A stretch of DNA of 64,000 nucleotides from Prochlorococcus sp. AG-347-J19 (GTDB lineage Bacteria; Cyanobacteriota; Cyanobacteriia; PCC-6307; Cyanobiaceae): contig QCBV01000001.1 of assembly GCA_003279015.1 (NCBI GenBank), positions 124,001 through 188,000 of the forward strand, read 5' to 3'. How positions within the stretch are numbered: position 1 is the stretch's first letter; each line of letters begins with the position of its first letter. The notes beneath the pieces are model-generated. The model searched no databases, was not told the DNA's origin, and saw only the letters and a program-made list of their open reading frames with translations. Shown here piece after piece: positions 53,962 through 64,000 of this stretch. A program made the position numbers and the translations under genes.

Positions 53962-54000
53962 TTAGGACTAACTTTAAATTTATTTGCATAAATTTGGTAA

Positions 54001-54432
54001 ATGAATAAAACAATTACTCCATCTTTAGAAACCATTGAAAGAAATTGGTTTTTAGTTGACGCAAAAGATAAGACACTTGGGAGACTTGCGACAGAAATTG
54101 CAACTATATTGAGAGGTAAGAATAAACCAACATTTACTCCTCATTTAGATACTGGAGATTTTGTTATTGTAGTAAATGCCGAAAAAGTTGAGGTAACAGG
54201 TAAAAAAGCATCACAAAAATTATATAGAAGACATTCTGGCAGACCAGGAGGAATGAAAATTGAAAAATTTGAGTCTTTGCAAGAAAGAATTCCTGAAAGA
54301 ATCATCGAGCAAGCTGTTAAGGGTATGCTCCCACATAACTCTTTAGGAAGACAGCAATTTAAAAAACTAAAAGTTTATAAAGGTGCAGATCATCCTCATG
54401 CTGCTCAGAATCCTGTATTATTAAATAGTTAA
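54001..54432 (+). CDS. rplM: Ribosomal protein L13
   Basis: [46 protein letters not shown]. Confidence 0.98.
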   Translation: MNKTITPSLETIERNWFLVDAKDKTLGRLATEIATILRGKNKPTFTPHLDTGDFVIVVNAEKVEVTGKKASQKLYRRHSGRPGGMKIEKFESLQERIPERIIEQAVKGMLPHNSLGRQQFKKLKVYKGADHPHAAQNPVLLNS

Positions 54433-54441
54433 TTTATCAAA

Positions 54442-54852
54442 ATGAATAGTCAAATAAAAAACAAAGCTGTGTATTGGGGAACTGGAAGAAGAAAAACTTC
54501 AGTGGCTAGAGTTCGTTTGATTCCAGGGAATGGACTAATAAAAATTAATGGTCGTTCTGGAGATGATTATTTAAACTTTAACCCTCTTCACTTAAATTCA
54601 ATAAAAGCCCCTTTGCAAACATTAGGCCTTGAAAATTCTTATGATATTCTGGTAAATGTTTTTGGTGGTGGATTGACAGGTCAAGCAGATGCTATTAAGC
54701 AAGGAGCAGCAAGAGCACTTTGCGAATTATCTCCTGACAATAGGAAACCTCTAAAAACTGAAGGCCATCTTAGTAGAGATCCTAGAGCTAAGGAAAGAAG
54801 AAAATATGGTCTCAAAAAAGCAAGAAAAGCCCCTCAATTCTCAAAACGTTAA
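54442..54852 (+). CDS. rpsI: Ribosomal protein S9
   Basis: [45 protein letters not shown]. Confidence 0.98.
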   Translation: MNSQIKNKAVYWGTGRRKTSVARVRLIPGNGLIKINGRSGDDYLNFNPLHLNSIKAPLQTLGLENSYDILVNVFGGGLTGQADAIKQGAARALCELSPDNRKPLKTEGHLSRDPRAKERRKYGLKKARKAPQFSKR

Positions 54853-54865
54853 AGGAATCTAAATC

Positions 54866-55126
54866 ATGCCAAAATCAGAAATACACCCAAAATGGTATCC
54901 AGATGCAAAAGTTATTTGTAATGGTGAAGTTGTAATGACAACTGGCTCAACCCAGCCTGAATTGCATGTTGATGTATGGAGTGGTAATCATCCTTTCTTC
55001 ACTGGCACTCAGAAGATTCTTGATACAGAAGGTAGGGTTGATAGATTTATGAAAAAATATGGAATGGGTTCAGCTAATTCAGCCACATCAAAAGAGCAAA
55101 GAGAAGAAAAAGATTCTAAAAAATAG
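54866..55126 (+). CDS. rpmE: Ribosomal protein L31
   Basis: MPKSEIHPKWYPDAKVICNGEVVMTTGSTQPELHVDVWSGNHPFFTG. Confidence 0.97.
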   Translation: MPKSEIHPKWYPDAKVICNGEVVMTTGSTQPELHVDVWSGNHPFFTGTQKILDTEGRVDRFMKKYGMGSANSATSKEQREEKDSKK

Positions 55127-55154
55127 AATTTTTAAAAATTAAGCATAATTTCAA

Positions 55155-56249
55155 TTGGAATACTCAATATTAATTGCAAGGTTGAAAACTGCTACAGAAA
55201 GTTTTGAAAATTTGGAAGTGCAGCTTGCAGATCCTGATATAGCTAATGATCCAAAAAAATTAGAATCAATAGCAAGAGAAAGGTCAAAATTGGAACCTCT
55301 GGTGATTGATTTTAATAAGTTGCTAGATACTGATAAAGAAATAGAAGATTCAAAAAATCTACTAAAAGAAAATAGAAATGATAAAGAAATGGAGTCTTTG
55401 ATAAATGAGGAGTTAATAACTCTAGAGGAATGTAAGAATGAACTGATTCAAAAAACCACAATCGCCTTATTACCAAAAGATCCGAGAGATGAGAGAAGTG
55501 TGATGTTAGAAATCAGAGCAGGTGCTGGAGGTAACGAGGCTTGTATATGGGCGGGTGATTTAGCAAGAATGTATGAAAGATATGGACAAAAAATTGGATG
55601 GTCTGTTAAAGCTGTTAGCGCTTCCGAGTCAGATATGGGAGGATTCAAGGAGTTAGTTATCTCTGTTAAGGGAGATTCTGTATATAGTCAACTTAAATTT
55701 GAGGCTGGTGTACACAGAGTCCAAAGAGTTCCAGCTACTGAATCTCAAGGTAGAGTTCACACCTCTACTGCAACAGTGGCCGTCATGCCTGAAGCTGATC
55801 CTGTTGAGGTAAAGATTGATCCAACAGATCTAGAGGTTGGTACAGCAAGATCAGGAGGTGCAGGTGGACAAAATGTTAATAAGGTTGAGACAGCGATAGA
55901 TTTGCTTCACAAGCCTACAGGAATACGAGTTTTTTGTACTCAAGAGAGATCACAATTGCAAAATCGTGAACGAGCAATGGAAATTTTAAGAGCTAAATTA
56001 TATGAAATTCAATTAAAAGAAGCTAATGCAAAAGAAAGATCGCAAAGGCTTTCCCAGGTTGGAACAGGTGACAGGAGTGAAAAAATTAGAACTTATAATT
56101 TTAAAGATAACAGGACAACTGATCATAGATTAGGTTCCAATTTTTCACTAGAGCCAATTCTTTCTGGTCAACTGGATGAAGTGATTGATGCATGCATTGC
56201 GCAAGAACAAAAAAGAATGATGGAAGATTTTAATAACGAATTAAATTAA
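55155..56249 (+). CDS. prfA: Peptide chain release factor 1
   Basis: [71 protein letters not shown]. Confidence 0.97.
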   Translation: MEYSILIARLKTATESFENLEVQLADPDIANDPKKLESIARERSKLEPLVIDFNKLLDTDKEIEDSKNLLKENRNDKEMESLINEELITLEECKNELIQKTTIALLPKDPRDERSVMLEIRAGAGGNEACIWAGDLARMYERYGQKIGWSVKAVSASESDMGGFKELVISVKGDSVYSQLKFEAGVHRVQRVPATESQGRVHTSTATVAVMPEADPVEVKIDPTDLEVGTARSGGAGGQNVNKVETAIDLLHKPTGIRVFCTQERSQLQNRERAMEILRAKLYEIQLKEANAKERSQRLSQVGTGDRSEKIRTYNFKDNRTTDHRLGSNFSLEPILSGQLDEVIDACIAQEQKRMMEDFNNELN

Positions 56250-56259
56250 AATTTTTTTA

Positions 56260-56766
56260 TTAGATTGCAACCCCTATTACGTATTTACTCCATTCTTTAT
56301 GCCTGCCAGAGTCAATTTGTCTTGTAGCTTCAAAATTTAGATTACTTAATGGACGATAAGGCTTGCGTTTTAAGGGCATATTTGCCTCTTCTGGGGTTCG
56401 ATTACCTTTTTGTACATTACATCTGAGACATGCTGTAGTAACATTTTCCCAGTTATCTGTTCCACCTCTGCTTCTCGGTAAAACATGATCTATTGATAGG
56501 TCACTACCTCTATAGTTACAGTATTGGCACGCATTATTATCTCTCAGAAGAATATTTTTTCTGGTTAAAGAAACCTCTCTAAAAGGTACCTTCACGTAGT
56601 AACGAAGTCTTATAACAGTTGGCAACTTTTTCCCGCTATGTATTGAATATGATTTATCTTCCTCTAAGCTTTCTGCTTTACCTTTAATCATCAAAATTAC
56701 TGCTCTTCGCCAAGAAGTGATGTTTAAAGGTTCATAAGATGCATTTAAAACTAGAGTCTGGCCCAT
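56260..56766 (-). CDS. HNH endonuclease family protein; likely start MGQTLVLNASYEPL
   Basis: CQYCNYRGSDLSIDHVLPRSRGGTDNWENVTTACLRCNVQKGNRTPEEA; listed ORF start (56829) probably too far upstream. Confidence 0.85.
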   Translation of the reverse strand: MGQTLVLNASYEPLNITSWRRAVILMIKGKAESLEEDKSYSIHSGKKLPTVIRLRYYVKVPFREVSLTRKNILLRDNNACQYCNYRGSDLSIDHVLPRSRGGTDNWENVTTACLRCNVQKGNRTPEEANMPLKRKPYRPLSNLNFEATRQIDSGRHKEWSKYVIGVAI

Positions 56767-56834
56767 GCCAAAATACAATTTACATGTCATGCTAACTGTA
56801 TATTTCAATAAGCGCATATAATTGTGCAAAGTTA

Positions 56835-58031
56835 ATGCAAATTAGGCAAACAAATCAATTACTTAATTTTGACAAATTTCCAAATTTTGAAAAAGATATA
56901 GATCTAAAACAAAGAGCATGGATTGAAGTTAAAGGTAAAGCAATAGAAACAAATGTTAGGCAGTTAAGATCAAAATTAAGTAAAAATTGTCAATTTATGG
57001 CAGTTGTTAAAGCTGATGGATATGGACATGATGCAAAATTAGTATCAGAGTATGCCATCAAAGGTGGGGCTTCTCAATTAGGTGTGGCCACATTAAACGA
57101 AGGAATTAAGCTTCGTTCTTCTGGAGTTAAAAAACCAATACTTATCCTCGGAAATCTTTATACAAAAAGGGATCTTATTTTATCTTTTAAAAATGATCTT
57201 ATGCCAACTATCAGTAGTATAAGAGAATGTTTAATTTGCAATAACATTGGTAAACACTTTGGATTGAAATTTCCTTTACATCTTAAAGTTGATACAGGAA
57301 TGTCGAGATTAGGATTCGAATACAATAAATTTGTTCAGCAATTTGAAAAAATCAAATCTTTTGACAATATTTCTATTGAGGGAATATATAGTCATTTATC
57401 ATCTGCAGATGAACTAAACTCATTAAATCCAAAAAGTATTACACAATTACAAAGGCAGAAGTTTTTGGAATTATTAAAGCAAATTAATGTTGAAAGAAAT
57501 AAAAATATCAAGATTCATTTAGCTAATTCAGCAGGAATGCTTCTTGATAAAAATTTCCATTTTCATATGGTACGCGTTGGATTATCTATGTATGGATATA
57601 AACCTTTGTCAAAATTAAAAAATTTATTACTTAAACCAGCTTTATCTTTGAAGGTCAAAGTGGCGTTTATAAGAACTATTGATAAAGGTGTAAGTGTAAG
57701 TTATGGAGGTAAATTTGTAAGTCATAGAAAAACTAATTTAGCTGTATTAAGTATTGGTTATGCAGATGGTGTACCAAGAAATCTTTCAGGCAAGATAAAC
57801 GTTATCCATAACAATAAATTTTATCCTCAAGTTGGCACTATAACTATGGATCAAATGATGGTAGACATTACAGATTCGACTGAAATTAAAGTTGGTAGTA
57901 CTTTGGTATTACTTGGATCTGATGGAGATAAAACAATTTCTCCTATTGATTGGGCAAGAAAATCAAATACTATTCCTTGGGAAATTCTTTGTTCTTTTAA
58001 GAATAGATTACCGAAAGTTCAAGTTGATTAG
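56835..58031 (+). CDS. alr: Alanine racemase
   Basis: FMAVVKADGYGHDAKLVSEYAIKGGASQLGVATL; HLKVDTGMSRLGF; VRVGLSMYGY; TITMDQMMVDIT. Confidence 0.95.
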   Translation: MQIRQTNQLLNFDKFPNFEKDIDLKQRAWIEVKGKAIETNVRQLRSKLSKNCQFMAVVKADGYGHDAKLVSEYAIKGGASQLGVATLNEGIKLRSSGVKKPILILGNLYTKRDLILSFKNDLMPTISSIRECLICNNIGKHFGLKFPLHLKVDTGMSRLGFEYNKFVQQFEKIKSFDNISIEGIYSHLSSADELNSLNPKSITQLQRQKFLELLKQINVERNKNIKIHLANSAGMLLDKNFHFHMVRVGLSMYGYKPLSKLKNLLLKPALSLKVKVAFIRTIDKGVSVSYGGKFVSHRKTNLAVLSIGYADGVPRNLSGKINVIHNNKFYPQVGTITMDQMMVDITDSTEIKVGSTLVLLGSDGDKTISPIDWARKSNTIPWEILCSFKNRLPKVQVD

Positions 58032-58092
58032 ACATTTCGATTAAATAAAAAATTTTGAATGTTTGCATAAAAATTGATAATGTATAAGAACT

Positions 58093-58181
58093 GGAGAGGT
58101 GGCTGAGTGGTTGAAAGCGGCTCCCTGCTAAGGAGTTACAGGAGGTAACTTTTGTCGAGGGTTCGAATCCCTCCCTCTCCG
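58093..58181 (+). tRNA. tRNA-Ser (GCU)
   Basis: GGAGAGGTGGCTGAGTGGTTGAAAGCGGCTCCCTGCTAAGGAG...long variable arm...GGTTCGAATCCCTCCCTCTCCG; acceptor GGAGAGG/CCTCTCC; anticodon GCT. Confidence 0.96.
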
Positions 58182-58216
58182 TACTTAATTGAGAAATATC
58201 TTTTAAGCTGTATTTT

Positions 58217-59005
58217 TTAAAATAGGTCAAGGTTAATAGACTTTATATCATTAATAGAATTTAAAATTAAGTCAGCACCTGCATCTTGTAGATTTTTTTC
58301 GTATGCATTACGTTCATTTAATCGAGACTTTGAATGTAAATGAGGAGGAGCAATTCCAATACTTATGAATTTCTGAGATGGGATTTCTTTTTTAGCGTTC
58401 ATAACTGTATTTATATCTGCAATAGTATCTCCTACATATCCAATGGGAATATTTGATGAGCCAAGTTTATCTCCAAGAAGTTTTTTGGATAAGTTAATAA
58501 AGCCTTTTGGATCAGGCTTGTCCGGAGCATCTCCCATAGATATTAATGGTGGTGATTTTAATCCAAGTCTTTCTTCTAAAACGAATTTTGCCGAAGCAGG
58601 TTCTGCGCCACTTACAAAACCCCAAATTATTCCATTGCTCTCTAATAAATCAAAAAACTTTTTATCAACTAATAACTCTTCATTCGTTATGAATCCAGAC
58701 CAATATTTGCTATCTTCATTCGGATCGCCTCCAAAGTAAAATTCTTCAAAACATTTAACTATGTTCTCTCTTGTAGGTATTTCAACGTTAAAGTTACCTT
58801 TTTTTTTAAATCTTTTTATAAATTCTAAACTTAAATCCCAGTCATTATTCCAGATCCCTTCATTTTTGGCATTATCAATATCTATATAACTGGGCTCCCA
58901 TCCAGTAAATTTGTAGACTGTTTTTTTTAATGAAAGTCTGTAACTATTCTCTACGCTTCGTATTACACCATCTATGTCAAATAAAATTAAACCAATATTT
59001 TCCAA
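58217..59005 (-). CDS. HAD-superfamily IA-like hydrolase
   Basis: LILFDIDGVIRSVENSYR; WGFVSGAEPASAKFVLE; IGYVGDTIADINTVMNAK. Confidence 0.85.
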   Translation of the reverse strand: MENIGLILFDIDGVIRSVENSYRLSLKKTVYKFTGWEPSYIDIDNAKNEGIWNNDWDLSLEFIKRFKKKGNFNVEIPTRENIVKCFEEFYFGGDPNEDSKYWSGFITNEELLVDKKFFDLLESNGIIWGFVSGAEPASAKFVLEERLGLKSPPLISMGDAPDKPDPKGFINLSKKLLGDKLGSSNIPIGYVGDTIADINTVMNAKKEIPSQKFISIGIAPPHLHSKSRLNERNAYEKNLQDAGADLILNSINDIKSINLDLF

Positions 59006-59094
59006 TGAATTTTCTTAATCCTTTTTAAAAGATTAGTATTCTTATTAAAAAAAAGCAAAAAAAATTCTATGGATAATTTATTTATTTCCTAAAT

Positions 59095-60897
59095 TTAATT
59101 TTGCAAATATCCTCTTGGAGTAAGAAATATTTCATCTATTAATGTGGTTTGAGAATTGCCAATAATTATTATTGTTAACATATCTATTTCTTTGAAAGGG
59201 ATGGTGTTTAAATTGAAAAATTTTTTTGATTGATTTTCTCTACCTACTTGTCTAGCTATTAAAACGGGTGTATTACATGGTCTAGATTTTAAACATTGAT
59301 CTATTACACTTTTAAGCTGCCAATTTCTCTCAATTGATTGAGGATTAAATAAAGCTATAACAAAGTCACCTAGAAGAGCTCCTTCAATTTTTTTTTCTAT
59401 TAAATACCAGGGAGTTAACTTATCACTTAAGCTAATTGAACAAAAGTCATTCATTAATGGTGCTCCACTAAGCGCAGCCGCTAATTGAACGCTACTTATA
59501 CCAGGATGTACTTCAAAGTAAGGTCTAGATTTTCTTTTGATTTTTTGAAGTAACTCCAAAAGTAAGCCAGCCATTCCATAGAATCCAGATTCCCCTGACG
59601 AAATTAATGCCACTTTTATTCCTTCCTCTGCTAGTTTAATTGCCTTACTGCATCTCTCTTTCTCTTCAGTAAGTTTACTTTCAATTAAAACTTGGTCACT
59701 TCTTCTTAAGGGCTTAATCAAATCTAAATACATTTTGTATCCAATCCAAATAGTACATCTTGAAAGTGCTTTTCTTGCATTATTGGTTAGAAAGGAGATA
59801 TCACCAGGCCCACTCCCAACAATATGTATTTCGCCATGGGTTGGATGATACTGATTTTTTGATTCTGCTACAGCCATAGTTACTGCCCCAGATTGATTCT
59901 TAAAAATTCTTTTTTCTATTAATAATTTTGATTCTTCTCCTGCTGCGAGTAAGCAAGAGGCTTCTGCTACTGAAGATGTTCCAATTTCTTTTTGCACGAT
60001 AAGTGATGGATTTGGAATAATTATTGTTGAAAGATCTTCCTTACTAAAATACTTTATAGGTAAGTTTTTTTCTTCAGCAAGTTTTAAAATTCCTTTCTCA
60101 TCTTTTTTAATATCAATAGTTGCAAATCCCGCAATTGATTTCTGTGATAAATTTCCTGACTCCAAAAAATTATTTAATGAATTTGCTATTAATTCTTTGC
60201 TTGTATTTCTTTCACATCCAATGCCAATCCATAATACGGGCGGATGCCAAGTTCTTTCATTATTTTCATAAATACTCACATGAAATGTTGAATCTGGTTT
60301 TTCAGTTTCTTTTTCATTAATTTGATTAATAGTCTCACCTGATTCTGAAGTTTTCCATAAGCGATTACCAGATATTTGTTTGCAAAATATTTTTTCGTTC
60401 TTAGCTTGTTTAATTATTAGTTTTGACCAATCCTTTATATTGCCGGATCTTTTCCACCCCCATTGTTTTCCAAATGCATCAAGATTTAAGAAGTTTTGAT
60501 CATTGGAATTATTAGTTTCTATTATTTCACCACCAAATAAATTAGCAATTTGATATGCAATATTTTGAGTATTTGACTGATGCAAGCCAATTAAAGGAAC
60601 TATCTTGGAACATTTATTATCCAATACGATTACGCCTGGATCTTGATCTTTAGAGGTTAAAAAAGAATTTATTATGCGTATTGATGCAGCAATTGAGCCT
60701 ATAAAAATTATTAAATCTACTTCAGGCCATTTTTTAAGTAAAATTTCTCTAGGTTTTTGTACTTGAATAAGTTCATTTTCCTTTCCATCATCTTTTGAAG
60801 AACACGCAACATATATATCTTTGACAAATTCGGTTTTTTTAAGCCTTTTTAAAATTTCTTTTGAATTATTAGATAGACCTATTGCAATTCCTTTCAA
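59095..60897 (-). CDS. cobJ: CbiG-CbiH(CobJ) fusion: cobalamin biosynthesis protein / precorrin-3B C17-methyltransferase
   Basis: CbiG part: WIGIGCERNTSKELIANSLNNFL...ASCLLAAGEESKLLIEKR; CobJ part: HIVGSGPGDISFLTNNARKALSRCTIWIGYKMYLDLI, ALISSGESGFYGMAGLLLELL. Confidence 0.88.
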   Translation of the reverse strand: MKGIAIGLSNNSKEILKRLKKTEFVKDIYVACSSKDDGKENELIQVQKPREILLKKWPEVDLIIFIGSIAASIRIINSFLTSKDQDPGVIVLDNKCSKIVPLIGLHQSNTQNIAYQIANLFGGEIIETNNSNDQNFLNLDAFGKQWGWKRSGNIKDWSKLIIKQAKNEKIFCKQISGNRLWKTSESGETINQINEKETEKPDSTFHVSIYENNERTWHPPVLWIGIGCERNTSKELIANSLNNFLESGNLSQKSIAGFATIDIKKDEKGILKLAEEKNLPIKYFSKEDLSTIIIPNPSLIVQKEIGTSSVAEASCLLAAGEESKLLIEKRIFKNQSGAVTMAVAESKNQYHPTHGEIHIVGSGPGDISFLTNNARKALSRCTIWIGYKMYLDLIKPLRRSDQVLIESKLTEEKERCSKAIKLAEEGIKVALISSGESGFYGMAGLLLELLQKIKRKSRPYFEVHPGISSVQLAAALSGAPLMNDFCSISLSDKLTPWYLIEKKIEGALLGDFVIALFNPQSIERNWQLKSVIDQCLKSRPCNTPVLIARQVGRENQSKKFFNLNTIPFKEIDMLTIIIIGNSQTTLIDEIFLTPRGYLQN

Positions 60898-61056
60898 GTC
60901 AGAAACTATTGATAGCTATATTAAAATTATATCTTGTCGCTGGATTTAAAAAATTTTCTTTGAAATATAAAAAAAAATTTAAGAATTTTTAATAAAATTT
61001 GAGTAAAAATACTCATAATTTAGTCATAGACTAGAATTTAACAAAATATTCATATA

Positions 61057-61188
61057 GTAACAATCATTAGAACATTTGTTACGTTAATGCATAACGAAAG
61101 AATCTTTGCCTTATTATTTTTGAAACGAATATATAAAGTTTCGAAGGATTCGTTTTCTTGAACATTATTATTAAAAATAAGTTCAAGA
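61057..61188 (+). promoter_or_regulatory. Structured psaA leader with several perfect inverted repeats
   Basis: GTAACAA/TTGTTAC (61057-61082), CGTTA/TAACG (61082-61096), AAACGAAT/ATTCGTTT (61123-61155), TCTTGAAC/GTTCAAGA (61156-61188). Confidence 0.5.
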
Positions 61189-61231
61189 TCTGATCAGTCG
61201 GCTTTAATGTCAATTATTTTCGAGGTGCTAG

Positions 61232-63535
61232 ATGACCATCAGCCCACCAGAAAGTGGAGAAAAAAACAAAAAAGTTTTGGAAGATCCTGTTAAGGCCGAT
61301 CCAAGACCCATTGATTTTGCCAAATTAGATAAGCCAGGTTTCTGGTCAAGTAAATTATCTAAGGGTCCAAAAACTACAACTTGGATCTGGAATTTGCATG
61401 CTGATGCACATGATTTCGATGTGCATACAGGCGATGCTGAAGAAGCAACAAGAAAAATCTTTTCAGCTCATTTTGGACATCTTGCAGTCATTTTTATATG
61501 GATGAGTGCTGCATTTTTCCATGGAGCAAGATTTTCTAATTACTCAGGTTGGTTAGCTGATCCAACTCATGTCAAACCCGGAGCTCAGCAAGTATGGGCA
61601 ATTGTTGGTCAAGAAATGCTTAATGCTGATCTTGGTGCTAACTACAACGGTATTCAAATTAGTTCAGGAATATTTCACATGTGGCGAGCATGGGGAATCA
61701 CTAATGAGAGTGAATTGATGGCTTTAGCAATAGGTGCGGTAGTAATGGCTGCACTTATGCTACATGCCGGAATTTTTCATTATCACAAAGCAGCTCCAAA
61801 AATGGAGTGGTTCCAAGATATTGAGTCTATGCTTAACCACCATATAGCCGGTTTAGTGGGACTTGGATCTTTAGCATGGGCAGGCCATTGTATTCATATT
61901 GGAGCTCCTACAGCAGCTTTATTAGATGCAATTGATGCAGGTTCTCCTTTAATCATTAATGGTAAAGAAATAGCAACTATTGCAGATATGCCTATGCCGC
62001 ATCAACTCTGCGATCCACAAATTATAGGTCAGATATTTCCTGGTTTAGCAAGTGGTACAGGCAATTTCTTTAGTTTAAATTGGTTAGCTTTTTCAGACTT
62101 CCTTACTTTCAAAGGTGGACTTAATCCTGTGACAGGAAGCTTGTGGATGACTGATGTTTCACATCATCATTTAGCTTTTGGCGTAATAGCAATAATCGGT
62201 GGTCACATGTATAGAACCAATTACGGTATTGGTCATAGTATGAAAGAAATATTAGATTCACAGCAAGGAGACCCAATATTATTTCCTGCTCCAAAAGGAC
62301 ATCAAGGTCTTTTTGAGTTCATGGCAGAAAGTAGACATGCTCAGCTTTCAGTAAACCTAGCGATGCTTGGATCAATAAGCATACTTGTATCCCATCACAT
62401 GTATGCGATGCCTCCATATCCTTACATAGCTACTGACTACATGACAGTCCTTGGATTATTTACCCATCACATGTGGATAGGTGGATTATTCATAGTAGGT
62501 GCAGGAGCTCATGCTGGAATTGCAATGGTTAGAGATTACGATCCAGCAAAACATATTGATAATGTATTAGACAGAATTCTCAAGGCAAGAGATGCTTTAA
62601 TCAGTCACTTGAACTGGGTATGTATGTGGTTAGGATTCCATAGTTTTGGACTCTACATTCACAACGATACTATGAGAGCTTTGGGTAGACCCCAAGATAT
62701 GTTTAGTGATTCTGCAATCCAACTTCAGCCAATCTTTGCTCAATGGGTACAAAGTATTCAAGCATCTGCTGTTGGAACCTCTCTTTTAGCAGGTACTGCT
62801 GAAGCTTTACCCCACAAAGCATTAAGTGAAGTTTTTAATGGAAGTTTAGTAGAAGTTGGTGGAAAGGTTGCTATAGCTCCAATTCCATTAGGTACAGCTG
62901 ATTTAATGATTCATCATATTCATGCTTTCCAAATCCATGTCACTGTTTTGATACTCCTCAAGGGAGTACTTTATGCAAGAAGTTCAAGGTTGATCCCTGA
63001 TAAAGCTTCTTTAGGATTTAGATTCCCATGTGATGGACCTGGAAGAGGTGGTACATGTCAAGTTTCTTCATGGGATCACGTTTTCTTGGCTCTCTTCTGG
63101 ATGTATAACTGTTTATCAATAGTTATCTTCCACTTCTCTTGGAAAATGCAGAGTGATGTTTGGGGACTTACTGGTGGTAACTTCGCACAAAGTGCAATTA
63201 CTATCAATGGTTGGCTAAGAGATTTCCTATGGGCCCAAGCTTCTCAAGTATTAACAAGCTATGGTCAATCAATAAGCATGTACGGTTTGATGTTCTTAGG
63301 AGCTCACTTTATTTGGGCATTCAGTTTAATGTTCCTCTTTAGCGGAAGAGGATATTGGCAAGAATTGTTTGAATCAATTGTTTGGGCACATAACAAATTG
63401 AAAGTTGCACCAACCATTCAACCTAGAGCTCTATCTATTACTCAGGGACGTGCAGTAGGTGTTACACACTTCCTTGTAGGTGGTATTGCTACCACATGGG
63501 CCTTCTTCCATGCTCGCCTTTTCGGGCTGGGCTAA
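61232..63535 (+). CDS. psaA: Photosystem I P700 apoprotein A1
   Basis: [78 protein letters not shown]. Confidence 0.98.
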   Translation: MTISPPESGEKNKKVLEDPVKADPRPIDFAKLDKPGFWSSKLSKGPKTTTWIWNLHADAHDFDVHTGDAEEATRKIFSAHFGHLAVIFIWMSAAFFHGARFSNYSGWLADPTHVKPGAQQVWAIVGQEMLNADLGANYNGIQISSGIFHMWRAWGITNESELMALAIGAVVMAALMLHAGIFHYHKAAPKMEWFQDIESMLNHHIAGLVGLGSLAWAGHCIHIGAPTAALLDAIDAGSPLIINGKEIATIADMPMPHQLCDPQIIGQIFPGLASGTGNFFSLNWLAFSDFLTFKGGLNPVTGSLWMTDVSHHHLAFGVIAIIGGHMYRTNYGIGHSMKEILDSQQGDPILFPAPKGHQGLFEFMAESRHAQLSVNLAMLGSISILVSHHMYAMPPYPYIATDYMTVLGLFTHHMWIGGLFIVGAGAHAGIAMVRDYDPAKHIDNVLDRILKARDALISHLNWVCMWLGFHSFGLYIHNDTMRALGRPQDMFSDSAIQLQPIFAQWVQSIQASAVGTSLLAGTAEALPHKALSEVFNGSLVEVGGKVAIAPIPLGTADLMIHHIHAFQIHVTVLILLKGVLYARSSRLIPDKASLGFRFPCDGPGRGGTCQVSSWDHVFLALFWMYNCLSIVIFHFSWKMQSDVWGLTGGNFAQSAITINGWLRDFLWAQASQVLTSYGQSISMYGLMFLGAHFIWAFSLMFLFSGRGYWQELFESIVWAHNKLKVAPTIQPRALSITQGRAVGVTHFLVGGIATTWAFFHARLFGLG

Positions 63536-63562
63536 TAACCTGAACTTCACCTTATTAATTCA

Positions 63563-64000
63563 ATGGCAACAAAATTTCCATCATTTAACCAGGGTCTAGC
63601 TCAGGACCCCACAACCCGACGAATATGGTACGGAATAGCTACCGCTCATGACTTTGAAAGTCATGATGGTATGACAGAAGAAAAACTTTATCAGAAGCTA
63701 TTCTCTACACATTTCGGACATCTAGCAATTATCGCCCTCTGGGTTGCTGGTAACTTATTTCATATTGCTTGGCAGGGTAACTTTGAGCAATTTGTACTTG
63801 ATCCAACTCACGTTCGTCCTATTGCTCATGCTATTTGGGATCCTCACTTTGGTTCAGGTATTACAGAAGCAATGACACAAGCTGGAGCTAGTGGTCCAGT
63901 AAATATAGCTTACTCGGGTCTCTACCATTGGTGGTACACAATTGGAATGAGAACTAATGAGCAACTTTTCCAAGCTTCAATATTCATGAGTATTTTGGCT
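63563..64000 (+). CDS. psaB: Photosystem I P700 apoprotein A2, 3' truncated by window end
   Basis: ATG at 63563: [77 protein letters not shown]; follows psaA. Confidence 0.98.

Noticed and set aside
57997-58230. 77-aa minus-strand ORF (REGFEPSTKVTSCNSLAGSRFQPLSHLSS)
   Set aside because: Antisense translation of tRNA-Ser at 58093-58181; a well-known type of spurious ORF.
59095-60897. CbiG-CbiH fusion as a novel architecture
   Set aside because: Fusions of CbiG with CbiH/CobJ are known; the sequence shows no extra domain.
1-64000. Search for CRISPR arrays, transposases, integrases, toxin-antitoxin or phage genes
   Set aside because: No regularly spaced direct repeats or recognisable mobile/defence proteins seen by eye; gene order looks like conserved core genome. 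The tRNAs present have no adjacent integrase.

Overview
This window is about 69% AT, densely coded cyanobacterial chromosome. Gene content and order (psaA/psaB, psaD, ho1-pebA-pebB, ndhN, cyanobacterial-type S10/spc/alpha ribosomal cluster without rpsJ, recF without neighbouring dnaN, CbiG-CbiH fusion) fit Prochlorococcus, most likely a high-light clade; the strain-level call is inference. I see about 60 protein genes, 4 tRNAs (Cys-GCA, Arg-CCG, Gln-UUG, Ser-GCU), one gene absent from the ORF track (rpmJ) and two genes cut by the window edges (aldose-1-epimerase-like, psaB). I found no CRISPR array, mobile element, prophage or recognisable defence island. The content is mostly conserved core genome, so I do not claim a dramatic new system. 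The observations most worth following are: (1) a C11A10 homopolymer between rpsK and rpoA; (2) a recF whose frame has no canonical start and sits behind an A8T7 tract; (3) a series of perfect inverted repeats in the psaA leader; (4) a possible ribosomal-protein regulatory hairpin between rplX and rplE; (5) a DinG-like helicase homologue that appears to have lost its catalytic motifs; (6) a perfect LexA-like palindrome upstream of recA; (7) an unlisted 40-aa ORF with an ATGA overlap upstream of a CAAD-domain gene; (8) a histidine-kinase-like protein with degenerate ATPase motifs. All product calls come from reading translations; no searches were run.
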